Notes: a model not told the origin generated them from the letters alone. A stretch of DNA of 64,000 nt from Thalassia testudinum (GCA_037157565.1 JAZHRO010000013.1:31934501-31998500); one strand, 5' to 3'. Numbered from the stretch's first letter, positions 1 to 13,344 are shown. Program-made: numbers and translations.

Positions 1-872
1 AAAGTTTCCTGATTTGCGAATTTTTTTTTCTAAGTTTGAAGCGATTCTGTTTAGAATTCACTACCCCAAATTTCCTGTGCCTATTAGGGAGTACATTTAA
101 TTTCTAAATCACTTTGGGCTAACACATTTCTTGCTTGAAGCCCAAGGTGAACATTTTTAAAGATCAAATTGGATGCAGAAGGTGTGCTACCCAAGCCCTT
201 GGTTGAAAAGAGCTAATCAACAAATCCCTAAAAATCAGACTCTAAATTCACTAGAACCTTAAAATCTTTTAACCTAATAACCAGAGAGTCAATCAGGGTG
301 ATTTCTAGGTCTTGACCTAGATCTCATTCTGCCATCTTTAGGGCAAATCAAGTGAAGTTGGTCTACATTATAGGCCAACCAACCTCCAAATTAGGTCATA
401 ATTTGAATTAACTTCTAATCAAGTGAAATTGAAAACACAAATTAAGACATAAAATTGGTAGACTTTAGGACTTAAGTTCGTACATTCCGGTCTACCTGGA
501 CCCTTAGTGACAAGGAAGGTTGGGTAGGGGAAACCCTATAACCCGTAGGGACGCTCTACCGTGTATGGGCCTTTTCAGGGCTCTCCCTTCCTAGCTGCCC
601 AGGTACTTCTCGGGTGTGCGAATTTCTGATTTAGAGATATCATCCACATTGAAATTGCCTTAATCATCCAAAAATCTTTGAGTGCCTTGATTGGGTCAAA
701 TCTCACATCCAATCCCTCATTCCTTCTATTAGAGTGCATACACGAGAAGACTATTAGGTTTTTAACCTAAGAAGCCTCACTAGATCTTCTTGGGAATCTC
801 TTTCAGAGCTGATCGATTTCAATCTAACCTGAGTTTTGATTCTACATCTTGATTCTACCATTTTGATTCAAA
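1..872. other. No gene recognised; probable decayed retroelement internal sequence
   Basis: There is no supported reading frame. A GC-richer block near 480-640 looks like leader or spacer sequence of a repeat, but no primer-binding site or LTR edge can be placed in it. Because the stretch leads directly into the decayed acidic ORF at 873, I infer that it belongs to the same old element, whose left end lies outside the window. Confidence 0.3.
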
Positions 873-2180
873 ATGCAACCAAACATGTTAGGAAAAGTGA
901 TTAGGAAACCTGTGTCCCAAATGACCATCAAAGATAAAATGATTAAGGCCTCTTACGGATACCATGAAGAATATTATAGAGCCTTAGATAAGGGCATTCA
1001 TGATAAATTTTCAGAAACAACAACCCACATTGTGAACCGTGTTGAAATACTTTATACACAAGTCTTACATGGTTCAACCCGAGAAGAACTTTTATCAGAA
1101 TTTAGTGAATTATGGAGATTTCACAGTACTAAGTGTCTACAATGTTGTTCGAATCCACAATTTTGGGAAACATATCAAAGTCTCATAGAAAAACGTGGGG
1201 GCATGCTAAATACACTACAAAAGACAATTATTCAAAGGTACCCATACATTCTTCAGAAGACAATGAGACATCTTAGATCAACATTGAGGAGCAAAATCTT
1301 CCAAATCCTGGGGATAAAAATCAAGGTTGTTATAGACCCCCAACCTAGATAGAACTTAATCCAAATTATATACAAATTGATACACCTGATCTTGAGACGA
1401 GTTGGGAGGATCCAATTGTAGGTGATCATGATTTCGAGCCAATCCTAAAGATACAAAAACCTGGTTCGTCAAGCATAGATTTCCCAAACACCTGTGATAA
1501 TGAGATTAAGTCAGAACTTCTTGAGGGCATAAAATCGACTCCTTATTTTGATAAGGTAGTCCTCGAGGACAATTCTGACATCCCTATAGAGCCCAACCTA
1601 GAATCTAGATTTGAGCCTTATTAGGAGATTACGAGGCCTCGTGCAAAACAAATTAGATTTAGAATCTGGATTATGATTCAGGGCCCGTATTTAATGAGTA
1701 CACCTCTCCAACCTCCTCAGAGATACAGATGGATTTTCAAAAGTTATGCCAATCTATGATACAGAAACTGAGGAGTTGGAAGAGTTGAGTTTTGATTGGG
1801 TCTTTCCTACAAGCCAAGAACCCAAGCCCAAACCTAATAGGGACATCTTTGTGAGGTCAGAATTTGAAACTAGGTTAGACCCAGGTCAGGTTGCTAGTTA
1901 TCTACATCTTGATTTATTCTATGGTGGAATCTCGGATCCCGAATCAGATTCAAAACATGATTCTCGCAAGTTCTCTGATGATTTCAAATATTACTCTAAT
2001 TTCGGAGAGCTATTGTTTCCTGATGACTACAAGCCAATTTACAACCTCAGCAACTACAACCCGTCTTTTGATTCTTCCGCTGAGGTCAATGATTTGAAAG
2101 AAAACACCTCTTCCACAAGCACCTTACCACCCTTGTCCAGGTGCTCCATCAACGTGGCTCATCCTTCAAGCAGCTGTTGA
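873..2180 (+). pseudogene. Decayed acidic ORF of unknown function, probably from a retroelement
   Basis: The stretch begins with an open frame at 873-1352 (159 codons, start MQPNMLGKVIRK) and ends with one at 1746-2180 (144 codons, rich in Asp, Glu, Ser and Pro). Between them, a different frame stays open from about 1355 to its stop near 1621. It encodes similar acidic text, for example ETSWEDPIVGDHDFEP. A third frame near 1665-1745 continues in the same style. The simplest reading is one acidic protein gene broken by several indels and stops. I recognise no domain. An LTR-end-like sequence follows within 200-400 bases, so I infer an extra ORF of a decayed LTR retrotransposon. A diverged host gene cannot be excluded. 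Confidence 0.4.
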
Positions 2181-2570
2181 GGAGGATAACTTCTCATCAC
2201 CTTCGCTTTTATCGCTTTCTAGTATAGATTTCCTACTTTCTAGTGTAGCGATTAGATGTAATGAACCTGATTCCGTGGTAATGAAATATTTGTTTATTCT
2301 CTCTCTATTTTCGCTTTATTTGTATTATTCTCTCTCTTTTCTATTATTTATTCTTTAAGTAGAATGGCTAGTAGATTAATTTCAACCAGCTAATCTACTT
2401 CGTGACAATAAATCCAACATAATTTTTGATCAAACGCTCGCCTCCCCGTGTTCGACCCAGGACTCACCAGAGTTTTAGTTAAATTATCTGTTTGATGGAT
2501 TTTTACGCGACTACAACGACAGGGTTTTCAAACTTAAATTCTTAGCGTACAAATCACGTCCAACAATGCT
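2181..2570 (+). repeat. LTR-end-like (U5-type) sequence
   Basis: A pyrimidine-rich tract (about 2290-2350) is followed near 2440-2475 by CTCCCCGTGTTCGACCCAGG and ACTCACCAGAG. That wording is typical of the 3' part of Athila/Tat LTRs in plants. Element A carries a related phrase in reverse orientation near 6030-6050. No partner LTR, primer-binding site or target duplication is visible, so this is a fragment assigned by resemblance only. Confidence 0.35.
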
Positions 2571-5500
2571 TCTTAGGAGGCTTTAAAATACAACTTCTCA
2601 AGAGTATGTTTGCAAGTAGAATGTAGGAGAGTTATATGCAAAATTGAAGGAACCCATTATATAATAAGATATGGGAAGTTAGGAACAATTGATAACTAAT
2701 TGGAATTTATTAATAACTATAGTGATAACTAACCATGTGCAAAAATTCGAATATAACTACCTAGGAACACAATTAATCGATTAAGTACTTGATTAATAAA
2801 CTTTGCTTCCTTTCCAAAAAATCATAGAAAATGTGTTCTGTAAAATTAATCAATTAGTTAATCGATTAATTCTGTAGCCGGTAGAAACTTATTTATGTAG
2901 TTATATTAGAAGTTTTCTTTTTATGAGAGGATGCATAAGTAGTTATTTAAGAAGTTTTCTTTTCATGGAGAGATTCATAGGAATCTTGTCACTATCTTTT
3001 TATGAAAGGGTCCTGATGTACAATTTGGAGAACATGTTAATTAAGGTTAATTAATTATGTCGTAATATAGTGTTACAATTCAGACGGATGTCATTTATTT
3101 ATATATAATTTTTACTGGTTTTATGTTAGGTCGTTCACTGAGAAGTAGTTATTGATATACATCATTCTCTATTATCCAAAAATCATCTTTTGTTCCAAAA
3201 ATGTTAAGTTTATTTACAAATGAATAAATAATAAATGAAAGAATCAAAGATGAACTAATCTAAGCTAATTATGTACAAGAACGAATGAATTATGTTAATG
3301 ACATGCCTCAAAGAAATAAACAAATATAAAGGCATCAAAAACTTATCTAAACTAATATGGGTTAATTAGAAACACTAATATCTAAGTAATGCTTTAATGT
3401 AAGCACAAAACGAATATATATATACTAACATATACTACATACTATACTAACATATGTAAATTATGTATACTAACATATGTAAACATCACTAAAGAACCTT
3501 AAAATTACTTATATGCAACATAAGGAAAAAAATATATGTAACACATAATACATACTCTATATACATACTATACTTACTAAATACAACACACACACATGCA
3601 CACACTAACTCTCTTACACGCTAACACTCATTACACACACCTATGCACAACACATCTCAACACTTAACCAATTAACACTTAGACACACTTATGTATAGCA
3701 CTTAGTTATTTTTAGCATTAACTTAACCACAGTTAGTCTCTACTCTAAAAAGTTTGGATTGGTGGGCCCAGCCCTTTGCAAGATCAACAGCCCACAAGGG
3801 TCGGATCAACCACTGCTAAACTTTGGTCATAGTTTGATTATTAGTTAATTTTTGCTTAGTTTTGGGCCAATAACGACTTATATAGACCACTCGGCCCAGC
3901 TGAACCACAGGGCTCTCAGCCCCTCTTTCTCTCTCTCACTCAATAGCATAGCATGGTCAGATAAATGGTTATGTGGATCCGACCTCGTACTTGGACACAT
4001 AGCCATCCAGTGTCTTTTGTTATACATGGCGTTGCGCGCTTGTTAGGCTACGATGTGGCACCATTCGAAGCGCTCCAATTACAGCTTTTAGCATGGAGTA
4101 ATGTCATGTTTAGAACTTAATTTAGAATTAAATTATATGTACATGTAGCCTATACATGTAGCCTATATATATGGCTTCTTGTTAGTATAATTTATTTACA
4201 ATAATTAAATATGTACACATTTAAAAACTCCTTAAAGTTAGTGAAAAATATATGTTGATTTCAGGTTTAATTCATTAATTAAAGTATAAATTAGCAAATT
4301 AATGGTATAATTGACTTATAAATTAGTTGATTTACATTATTAACTTATTATTACAGATTTTTAATTTATTTTTATTGATTTATTTCAATTTATATACATT
4401 TAAATAGATAATTTACATATATATACATATATATACTGTATAAATGCTATTCTACAGTATACATAAGCTATAAATATATTGAAAATACTCTAAACTATAA
4501 TATACAAGTATATAACATAATTTATTAATTTACTAATTTAAATTATATTAACTTACTAATATACCTAATTAACTTATAAGCATAATTATGTACAATATAT
4601 AGATAATTAAACAAGTATAGGGATATAGTGTTGTACATTATAATTACTTTGAGTTATATCTACATTTGTAATTGTAATTCTATATATATACATAGCTATT
4701 TATAAATACATAAGGATTATGTACATATAATATAAATAAATATATATATAATTATATTATTATAATACATACTGTATAACTCAATATAAATATGTATTTA
4801 AGTAAATAGAATAGATATATAAGTTATTTACATATTTTATATACAGATAAGATACTATATAAACTTAACATATTATTATTTACATGTATAAATACTATGT
4901 ATAAGGGTATTTTTATGGTCTTTTCAAGTTTTTTAGATTTTTATTTTCCTTTTGTGCTTTACAGAGAGAGGAGAACAAAGGAGAAAGGTGAGAAGAAAAG
5001 AAGAGACACTCTTTTTGGTATTTTTGTGTGTTTTTCTTTATTTCCAAACTAGAGAAGACGTAAACTTCTACTGTTATGTTCTCGTAACTACTGGATTTAA
5101 AACCTAAATCTAATGACTCACACACCTAAAACTAAACCTAAGTTATAAGACACTTTTATTTTATTTATTTACAATTATTTTTTATTTTTTTCTATATTTA
5201 CAAATTGGGCTAAAAAAAGGCTTTGTAAGGTGTTAAGCATGCAACCAAAAGCCTTAAGAACTGATTCAAAGGGTTTGAAAGTGTAGAATAAGAACTTAAA
5301 AGCTTCCATATATCATTAAAAATCAGAATCAACTTAGAAACATGCATTAGTCACTTAATTAAACATGATCATACAATTTGGATAGATATTAACTCATATA
5401 TATGCTAACAAAGAATTGAAATCGGTATTTAATTACATGCTCTCGATGTCAAATTTAAGCAAAAGATTATACATGAATGCTTCTTATATCAAATTCTAGC

Positions 5501-5889
5501 ATTACAATCTATCAGACTATTCAATAAAACTTAAAAACCCAATCAGAGCCATTAAACTCATCTTCATCCAATTCTGAAAACTTATCAGGTTGCTACTGCT
5601 GTCAAGATTAGATTCAAACCAACTAGAGTTTGATCTATGTGTTTTAAAACTCTCAACACCTGAAAGTTGAATCTAAACAAATTCCATTGCAGAAAACTCA
5701 TTACAACTTCAGATCATCCAAGTCCACTTAAAAACTCACGAAGAAAAGTCATTCTGAAATTTCTTCCAGAATTCACTTCAAGTACTGATGCAATTGACTA
5801 AAACATCTCAAATCTTACATGAGAACCCAAAGTTTCAATGAGAATGTTTACAAATAATGTGTAGATATAGAAAAATCTTCTGAGGGGTA
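2571..5889. other. AT-rich intergenic DNA without a recognised gene
   Basis: Most of this is very AT-rich, with loosely repeated TA-containing phrases. The phrase ACTAACATATG or close variants recurs three times near 3425-3485. A palindromic ATTAATCAATTAGTTAATCG lies near 2847. A GC-richer island at about 3755-4080 contains short open frames but no recognisable protein. I see no LTR pair, terminal inverted repeat or RNA gene. Short open frames such as 4913-5125 on the minus strand have no family resemblance and are not annotated. Confidence 0.5.
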
Positions 5890-6579
5890 TGGTCGAGCCC
5901 AGATAGGTTGTTAATATGATGATTTTATCATTGAAATGTGTATAGTCGTTAACCTAAATCGGACCTAACCATCTCTTTACAAAAATTTTTTACCTGGTCT
6001 ACTTGATTTTATCTTATTACTTTTAGGCCCAGGGTCAAACTTAGGGAAGTGGGGTTACAAGTCGAGTTTCTACGCGTTTCCTACAACGAGTCTCTTCCGT
6101 TCGTTTATTATATTTTTGGTGTTTTCCTTATTTAGATTTTTTTCTAGTAATCTTTTTCCTTGAGGCACACTCTCAAAATTGTGTTCTTGGCTTTGAGCCA
6201 AAACAGAGTTCCAAAATGAATCTTGCTATTCGTAAGACGGGATACCTGCAAGTCAAAGATTATCTTTTCTCTTTTATATATATATTTTTTAATCTTTTTA
6301 CTAACAGGAAAGCGAAACAGAAATAAAGTAAATACAGTATATATATATGTATATATTATATATATAAAGGGGTAGGGATGGAGGCGGCGATGGAGTGTAG
6401 CACGGTGTCGAGTCGGTCGTCGTCTAGAGAGACGCAACCAATAGGACTAGGTGCCGTGTGGAGTGTGGGATGGATGGTAGAAGATGTATGTAACCACGCT
6501 TTTTGTACGTGTGTATCAGGGAATATCAGCAACTGGTGCAGATATTCCCGCGATACAGCGTATGGTAAATAATGTGAAA

Positions 6580-6799
6580 AAATATATATATATGTATGTA
6601 AATATATCTATATGTATATATATATATATATATGGTTATAAATATATAGCTATATATATATATATATGTATATATATATGTGTGTGTATGTATATATAAC
6701 TATATAGAGGTGTATATATATGTATGTATAAGTATATAGTAATATATGTATATATAGATAGCTAAGTATGTATATATATATATATATACATCTATATAG

Positions 6800-6866
<67 letters not shown>

Positions 6867-7009
6867 ATACTATATAGATGTATATATATATATGTATATA
6901 TATAATAATAATATATGTATATAGATATATGTATATATGTATATATAGTTATATAGATATATATATATGTATATATGTATGTATATATAAGTAGGTGTGT
7001 ATATATGTG

Positions 7010-7042
<33 letters not shown>

Positions 7043-7365
7043 ATACTTAGTTATATAGGTAATATATATATAGATATATGTATATTTATATATATGTATA
7101 TGTGTATAGATATATATATATATATGTAAGTATATATGTATATTTATATAAGTATATGTATATATATATATATATATGTATATAAGTATACTAATACTAC
7201 TATATATATAGATGTAACTATATATATATATATATGTATGTATATGCGTAGTACTATATGTATATATGTATATATATATATATAAGTATGTATGTACACT
7301 AATACATAAGTATATAGGTACTACTATATGTATAAATATAAGTCTATCTATATATATATATATAC

Positions 7366-7399
<34 letters not shown>

Positions 7400-7440
7400 C
7401 ACTATATATAAGTATACCTATATATATATATATATATGTT
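6580..7440. repeat. TA/TATG microsatellite inside element A left LTR
   Basis: About 860 bases consist almost entirely of TATATA, TATG and related short units, with occasional GTGTG runs. The long open frame read through it on the minus strand (Ile/Tyr only) is a translation of simple sequence, not a gene. The matching tract in the right LTR is about 560 bases, so it has changed length since the two LTRs were identical. Confidence 0.9.
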
Positions 7441-7523
7441 TATAATAGAGTATAGGTGTGTGTGTGTGAAAGTGTGAGTGTAGGTGTGTGTATGCGTCGG
7501 TGTAGAGAGAGTGCTGAGTGTGG

Positions 7524-7560
7524 TGAGAGAGAGAGAGAGAGAGCGGGAGAGAGCGGGCAG
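7524..7560. repeat. GA microsatellite in element A left LTR
   Basis: A run of GA dinucleotides precedes GCGGGAGAGAGCGGG. The same tract is somewhat longer in the right LTR near 13829-13870. It is a simple repeat within the transcribed part of the LTR. Confidence 0.8.
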
Positions 7561-8236
7561 AGAGAGCGCAGCCACTCTACTGGAGGCGAGGGAGTGCGTT
7601 TTAAGTCATCTGCACATGAAGGCCGTCGTCTGATGGTCTTCAACGCGCGGGCGCGTATTCGTGTAGAGGAGAGCGCCTGCGCCGGCCGGTTGCGAGCACG
7701 GAGAGCTCGTGACAGCGCACTCGGAGAGGGAGACGAGGTGTCTGCAGGCACGCGCGGAAGCTTGCAGAGGCTGGCAGGGGGGAGGGGAAGCACTTGGCCG
7801 GTCGCTGCAGAGGCGCGCAGCGACCGGTTGCGAGTACGGAGGGCGTGCGACAGAGCGGAGAACGCGGAGGTGGAGAAGACCTGCAGGTGCGCGCGGAGGG
7901 CTGGGACACCTACAGGGAAGCGCAGAAGCTGCTGGGGCTGCTGCTGCTAAGCTGCGAAGCTTCAGACCTTGAAGAGGCTCCAATGGCAGGAAGGTGCGGG
8001 AACGAAAAAAAATGAAAGAAGAGCCACCACGCCCACCGGCTCTTTGAAGAGCTGGGCGATGGTGGCCTCACTGTGGTGGTGTGCACCACAGTGAGAGCTC
8101 CTGCTCGCCGAGTATCTCCTCGAAGGAGGGCCGGCGTATGGAGGGGAATGGAGGAGAGGACGATGGTGGTGATGGAGCTGCAGGTGGCGTTATTGGCTGC
8201 TGCGACCCCGTCTTTTGAAGAGATGGAGCCGTGGCT

Positions 8237-8243
8237 TTTTATA
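8237..8243 (-). promoter_or_regulatory. TATA box of element A left LTR
   Basis: On the minus strand this reads TATAAAA within CTCCTATAAAAAGCCACG. The same motif is conserved in the right LTR at 14569-14575. The orientation fits a promoter driving minus-strand transcription across the element. Confidence 0.55.
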
Positions 8244-8547
8244 GGAGAAGAAGGCATGGCCTTGCATACGGCTGCAGGGAGTGGCTGGTGCAGGGAAAGG
8301 GCAGGTGCGGCAAGGAATGGTGCGAGGAGAAGTTGCATGCAGCTGTAGGGAAAATTAAAAATCAAGTGGAATAAAAAATAGACGTGGTGGATTTTTGCAA
8401 AGGCCACTTATTTCAGTCTTCTTTCCACTAAATTAGATGCATGTATACATGTATTTTTACAAATGCAACTACGGAATCCCAATATGCACAGGTAATGCTA
8501 GGAAATAGCACAAGAAGGCACTATTGTAGGCGTATTTTTGTGGTGCA

Positions 8548-8571
8548 ATAATACCCCCATGCCTATCTTTT
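8548..8571 (-). other. Putative polypurine tract of element A
   Basis: Read on the minus strand, GGCATGGGGGTATTAT lies immediately upstream of the 3' LTR start TGCACC. Element 1 has the near-identical AAGCATGGGGGTA at the same place. This is the expected position and base content for the plus-strand priming site. Confidence 0.55.
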
Positions 8572-10100
8572 ACTAGTCCCTAGCAAAATAGTATTTAGAA
8601 ATGATCTTGAGCTGAAGATTTTCTTCTGAGGCGCTATACGTGTGTTTATTGTTGGATATTGTGAGAACCAATTGTAGAGAAGACTACCAGTACTTTAAGT
8701 CTCACATGACATAGATCATCTCTCAACTAACTAGGATTCTTGATATTTAAATCTTAAGTACGATTTCCAGGACCCGGGAGGTTTTTGCCATACTCGAGAG
8801 CTCAAGAGGTTATGGCTTGTGCATAGTGAAGGATCAAGACTGACCAGATGAACATTAAGACTCAAGCCCAGGGTTTCACGAATCTTTAAGTATAGGTTGG
8901 TCCCAGTTTCAGCTCGTGTTTTCCGATTGACCCTTAAGAAGATGAAAAACTCAACTCCCATTTTCTGATTTTTGTGGCTCAAAGGAAAACAAGGTATTCG
9001 AAACCTGGCCTGAAGAACTTCTTGTAGGGCAAAGATTTTACAGACATTTGCGGGATATACTGACTTATTTGCATTTTTTTTTTGAAACACGTGTCAGTAT
9101 ATCTCTTACAACACTTTTTGAAGGAGCACACTTTTTTTCTTTTTGGTGGGAGAGTTTCTTTTTGGTGGAAAGAGTCGCTCCGAAACACAAGACTAAAGCC
9201 TGGGATAAAAAGTCTACCTGCGCTCACAGGTAAGGACTCCACCTTCCCTAATGAACACTAGGGTTGGATCTTATGTTCACCTGGTCTTTCCTGATATGTG
9301 TAGTGTGAACCAAGTTTACTTAAGCTCTCAAGTAAAAGCAAACCAACGGATCCTGTACTGGTGTCTCAGGTACAAGAATACGTCCTTAGTTAGGAGAGAT
9401 TCTGATCTATTTTGTCAATGCTTTAAGTGAATTAAGCCAATCCTGAGCGAATCAAGCTTTTGTGGCCTGGAAAGTCTTCAAAACAGAGGTTGAATATCCA
9501 TAAACACTTATTGTATTTTTTTGCTTCAGCTTTCAGATCATTACTAAACACCATTTTTTATTATTATTATATATTATATTCTTTTTTCTTTTTTCTTTTT
9601 CTTGCATATTTATAAATAGGTGGGAATTGTATGATACCATAAAATACCCAGATCCTGTGGATGCCTATCCACCCCCCCATGCCAAACAATGTTATGTCCT
9701 CATAAGCATGCATGGAAATGTAGAGAAAGGACGAAAGATCCGGTAACGAGAACTGAGGTTCAGGGTATACAGCAGGGTGGTAGGGCGGGTGGATGGTGGG
9801 TGGTGAAAGATCTGGCATTTTCTGGGACAAGAGTGTCCCAGGTGGAACAGAAAACAGGTCAGGAAGAAGTTGGCCCTCAGATTGGCCAAGAAGAAGGGCT
9901 CTTTGGATAGATGGATCCAAAAGGGAATAGCCCCAGTGAGTAAGATGTGGGCTTAAGGTCCCAGTGTGGAGTTGCAAATCCGCCTGATTTGGCAGGAAAG
10001 AAAGGGAAATCCGGTCTTCCAGAGTGTGAACCAGCGGTGAGCAGCCCGGCGATGACTCAGACCACGAGGTATGGGAAGTAGAGAAAACCTCGTCAGAAGT
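8572..10100 (-). other. Element A internal spacer between gag remnant and 3' LTR
   Basis: No enzyme domain can be read here in any frame. Short minus-strand frames (9567-9977 and 8731-9242) have no recognisable family. In autonomous relatives this interval would hold pol (about 4.3 kb). Here about 1.5 kb of non-coding-looking sequence replaces it. Confidence 0.5.
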
Positions 10101-11093
10101 CTAGTCAGGAGAAGGTACGGGAATAGGGAGGGATTGGGGAACGTCACAATTTGTGTTGGTCAGGTAGTCGTCAGGTAATTTGCAGCAGTCTGAATCGATC
10201 CCAATTAGTCCGATACACGCACTGACGGTCATGTCCTCGTCAAACGTGTCATCCTTGATGCAATCACAATCAACATAAGAGTGCGGTGCTGCAGTGGGAT
10301 TAGCCTGAAATCCTGGTGGAATGCTCGGAGCTTGCAGAATTTGATGAACCTGTCCCTGAGAAGGTTGTACCTGTGGTTGCGGACCATAGGGTATGAAGTT
10401 TCGCAGGTTTGGAACAGGTTGGGCGGGAAGAGTGCCCTGAGATCGAGTCGCCATGCGTAGTTGACTGATCTCAGCATTCTGTTGCGCCAAATGGTGCTGA
10501 AGAGAGGTCATGTTCTCTTTATGGTGCTTTGACATTTCCGTCATCATTCGCATCAGTTTATCAAGAGGCCTTGATGCGTGTTCGGTTTGTGATACACAAG
10601 GGCCTAATGGCGGATTCACCATAGGATTAGGCTGGGCCCTTGGGATGACGGGTGCAGACGGTCGCATTGGTCCCCCCGCGGGATTTTGGCGTTGCGGGTT
10701 GTTGGACCATGCGAAGTTTGGATGATTATGCCACCCTGGGTTATAAGTGGCAGAGAACGGGTTGTTCCCCAGGGCGCAAGCGTCTTCTATGCCAGAAGAC
10801 GTGTCCGCATGTAAATATGCGTTCGAGCACACGGAGGCTTGGTCCTCCGTGTTGAAATACTAGCTCGTAGAAGCCAGTTCCACATGACTTACCGAGTCAC
10901 TTGGCGCAACACTCGATAAGGAAGGTCTTACAGGGTTTCTTGGGATAAGCGTGGTGCTGGAAGAATTGGAATTGTGACGAAGTGGTGAGGTGGTGTTTGC
11001 CATGTTTGTGGAGGAGGACGACAATTCGGCTTGTTTTCTAGATTTAGCAGTCAATTCAAACAGTTCAGGGTTTTGTGACCTCCTCCCAAACAT
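10101..11093 (-). pseudogene. gag: Element A gag remnant (Athila/Tat type), capsid core missing
   Basis: One minus-strand frame runs from the ATG ending at 11093, is interrupted by TAG at 10860-10862 and continues to 10101. The second part contains NPFSATYNPGWHNHPNFAWS, a phrase shared with gag of element 1 ([12 protein letters not shown]) and element E ([12 protein letters not shown]). A coiled-coil-like stretch (PLDKLMRMMTEMSKHHKENM) and a Pro/Gln-rich linker (GTLPAQPVPN) follow. These match the gag-to-protease linker of element 1. The central capsid domain (the DKASHW...WEEL region) is absent, so this is an internally deleted gag. Downstream it runs into acidic text with no protease motif. 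The product could not assemble a normal particle alone. Confidence 0.65.
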
Positions 11094-12468
11094 GCACTAC
11101 CGCAGGAAGAATTGGGGGGATAAGAAGGGAAAAGAGATGAGAGAAATGACGCCGCAAAGGTACACTTGATGACAAATCAATACAATCAAGTTTCTAACCT
11201 CTACAGTGTGCCCTTAGACCTAAAGATCTAAGTTACCTACTATCACAAACTACGGAACTGAATGCGAGCACCGCAGAACCACCGGGCCAGATTGAAAGGC
11301 CGTTTCCCCAGTCTTAGACACCCGATAGCACGCGGGAACTCTCACCAGCACGTAGCCACTACACGCAGGTAGTTAGACCTCCAATCCTTAAAAAGGATCA
11401 AGTTACTACCAGTTTTAGTTAGAGGCTTAGGATCAAGTGCTTCTGGAATGTGAAGGGCGTTGTTTACGGGTAATGCCCAAGTGATTGATTTTCAGAGTGT
11501 GTAAAACAAGCATGCAATGGGGAAATCTCCCCGAATTGAAGTTTTTAATTGGTGAATGGTTTTTAGAGTTCAGCCTTAAGTAGTATGAATTTTAAAATTT
11601 CTCTAAATTACCAATTCAACCAATCTCCAGGTTTTGCAAGAATACAGGTTTTCTTTCTAAGCCCAACAAACCCTTCTTCAATATCAGTTAGTTAATGCAT
11701 GCTAAAATGCAATGGGCTTCCCTAATTGGAGATTTCTATGTGTGGATGCACGAGTCAGTTTTATATATCAGTGTGAAAGGGAGCCAAAGCACTTCAATTC
11801 AAGTGCTCCCAATCACCAGAAATGATTTCCACACACAAGGCTTCAACCAAAAGATAAAGAAAATCAAATTGTTGGGGTTGAAGTATTCGGGATCGAATCT
11901 TAGGCAAGTTGAAAAGTTGTGGTGGGGTTGGAATCAACTCAATTCCAAGTCTCCCCACCAAAAAGGTGATCCTGAACTGTAGATAATCGAGGCAAAGAGG
12001 GGTGCAATCAATCTTTTTGTATTTGCCTCAAAGAATACTTCACACGGCGAAAAATTCAAGAATCAAGATTCTCGGATTTTTGCTATGCGAAGTAGGGCGG
12101 GAAATCCCGGGGCAGTGGGAGTGAAGACAATCAATCAAACAAGTGAATTTTAATCCACTTGCCCCAAGAGATCCCAAGAATTTTTCTAGCCTTTAGTTTT
12201 TAAATTTTTTTTTTTTTATTAAGGTGACAAGTTAATCCTAGTTGTTAAGAAAAGAAGACCTACTTGTTCGGTAACGTGTGCGAAGCTCCAATGAGGTGTC
12301 GGCGTCTTCACGCTCTCATTCCCGCCTTGGATCTGCTCACATCTTCGACTTCGTCTGCCTTCCTTCTCCTTGTACCAGGTTCACCTGCACACCAAAAACA
12401 AAAATACCCGTGAAAAGAGAAGAGAAAAATTGAAAGGAATTGAATAGAAACTTACTTGAATGCGCACT
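11094..12468 (-). other. Element A 5' leader region
   Basis: This lies between the primer-binding site and the first gag ATG on the minus strand. About 1.4 kb holds no supported coding frame. Leaders of comparable size occur in element 1 (47094-48273) and are usual for plant Athila/Tat elements, where they hold packaging signals. No specific signal can be identified from sequence alone. Confidence 0.5.
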
Positions 12469-12486
12469 TCCCCGGCAATGGCGCCA
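12469..12486 (-). other. Primer-binding site of element A, complementary to tRNA-Asp
   Basis: On the minus strand this reads TGGCGCCATTGCCGGGGA. It matches the element 1 site (TGGCGCCGTTGCCGGGGA), the complement of the 3' end of plant tRNA-Asp, with one G-to-A difference. It sits 11 bases inside the right LTR. This fixes the orientation of the element and its Athila-like priming. Confidence 0.85.
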
Positions 12487-13183
12487 GAAAAGATGTATGG
12501 TCGAGCCTGGATAGGTTGTTAATATGATGATTTTATCGTTGAAATGTGTACAGTGGTTAACCTAAATCGGACCTAACCATCTCTTTACAAAATTTTTTTA
12601 CCTGGCCTACTAGATTTTATCTTGTCACTTTTAGGTCCAGGGTCAAACTCAGGAAAGTGGGGTTACGAGTCGAGTTTCTACGCCTTTCCTACAACGAGTC
12701 TCTTCCGTTCGTTTATTATGTTTTTGGTGTTTTCCTTATTTAGATTTTTTTCTGGTAATCTTTGTCCTTGAGGCACACCCTCAAAATTGTGTTCTTGGCT
12801 TTGAGCCAAACCAGAATTCCAAAATGAATCTTGCTATTCGCAAGACAGGATACCTGCAAGTCAAAGATTATCTTTTCTCTTTTCTATATATATTTTTTAA
12901 TCTTTTTACTAATAGGAAAGCAAAACAAAAATAAAGTAAATATAGTATATATATATATGTATATATTATATATATAAAGGGGTAGGGGTGGAGGCGGCGA
13001 TGGAGTGTAACACGATGTCGAGTCCGTCGTCGTCTAGAGAGACGCAACCAATAGGACTAGGTGCCGCGTGGAGTGTGGGATGGATGGTGGAAGATGTATG
13101 TAACCACGCTTTTTGTACGCGTGTATCGGGGAATATCAGCAACTGGTGCAGATATTCCCGCAATACAGCATATGGTAAATAAT

Positions 13184-13187
13184 GTGA

Positions 13188-13226
<39 letters not shown>

Positions 13227-13285
13227 AATATATCTATATGTATATATATATATGGTTATAAATATATAGGTATATATATATATGT

Positions 13286-13344
<59 letters not shown>

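Larger units (their letters stand above)
5890..8547 (-). repeat. Element A left LTR (3' LTR on the minus strand)
   Basis: It begins TGGTCGAGCC and ends GGTGCA on the plus strand, giving TG...CA termini. It aligns along its length with 12498-14897. Parts in plus order are a U5-like segment with the AGGCCCAGGGTCAAACTTAG phrase, a 200 bp GC-rich patch, a very long TA/TATG microsatellite (about 6580-7440), a GA tract, a GC-rich block and a U3-like end. It is 258 bp longer than its partner, mainly from the microsatellite. It also lacks about 32 bases present in the partner at 14716-14750. Confidence 0.75.

Noticed and set aside
6650..7402. 250-codon minus-strand open frame of Ile, Tyr, Thr and His
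   Set aside because: It is the translation of the TA/TATG microsatellite; the right LTR has no equivalent protein.
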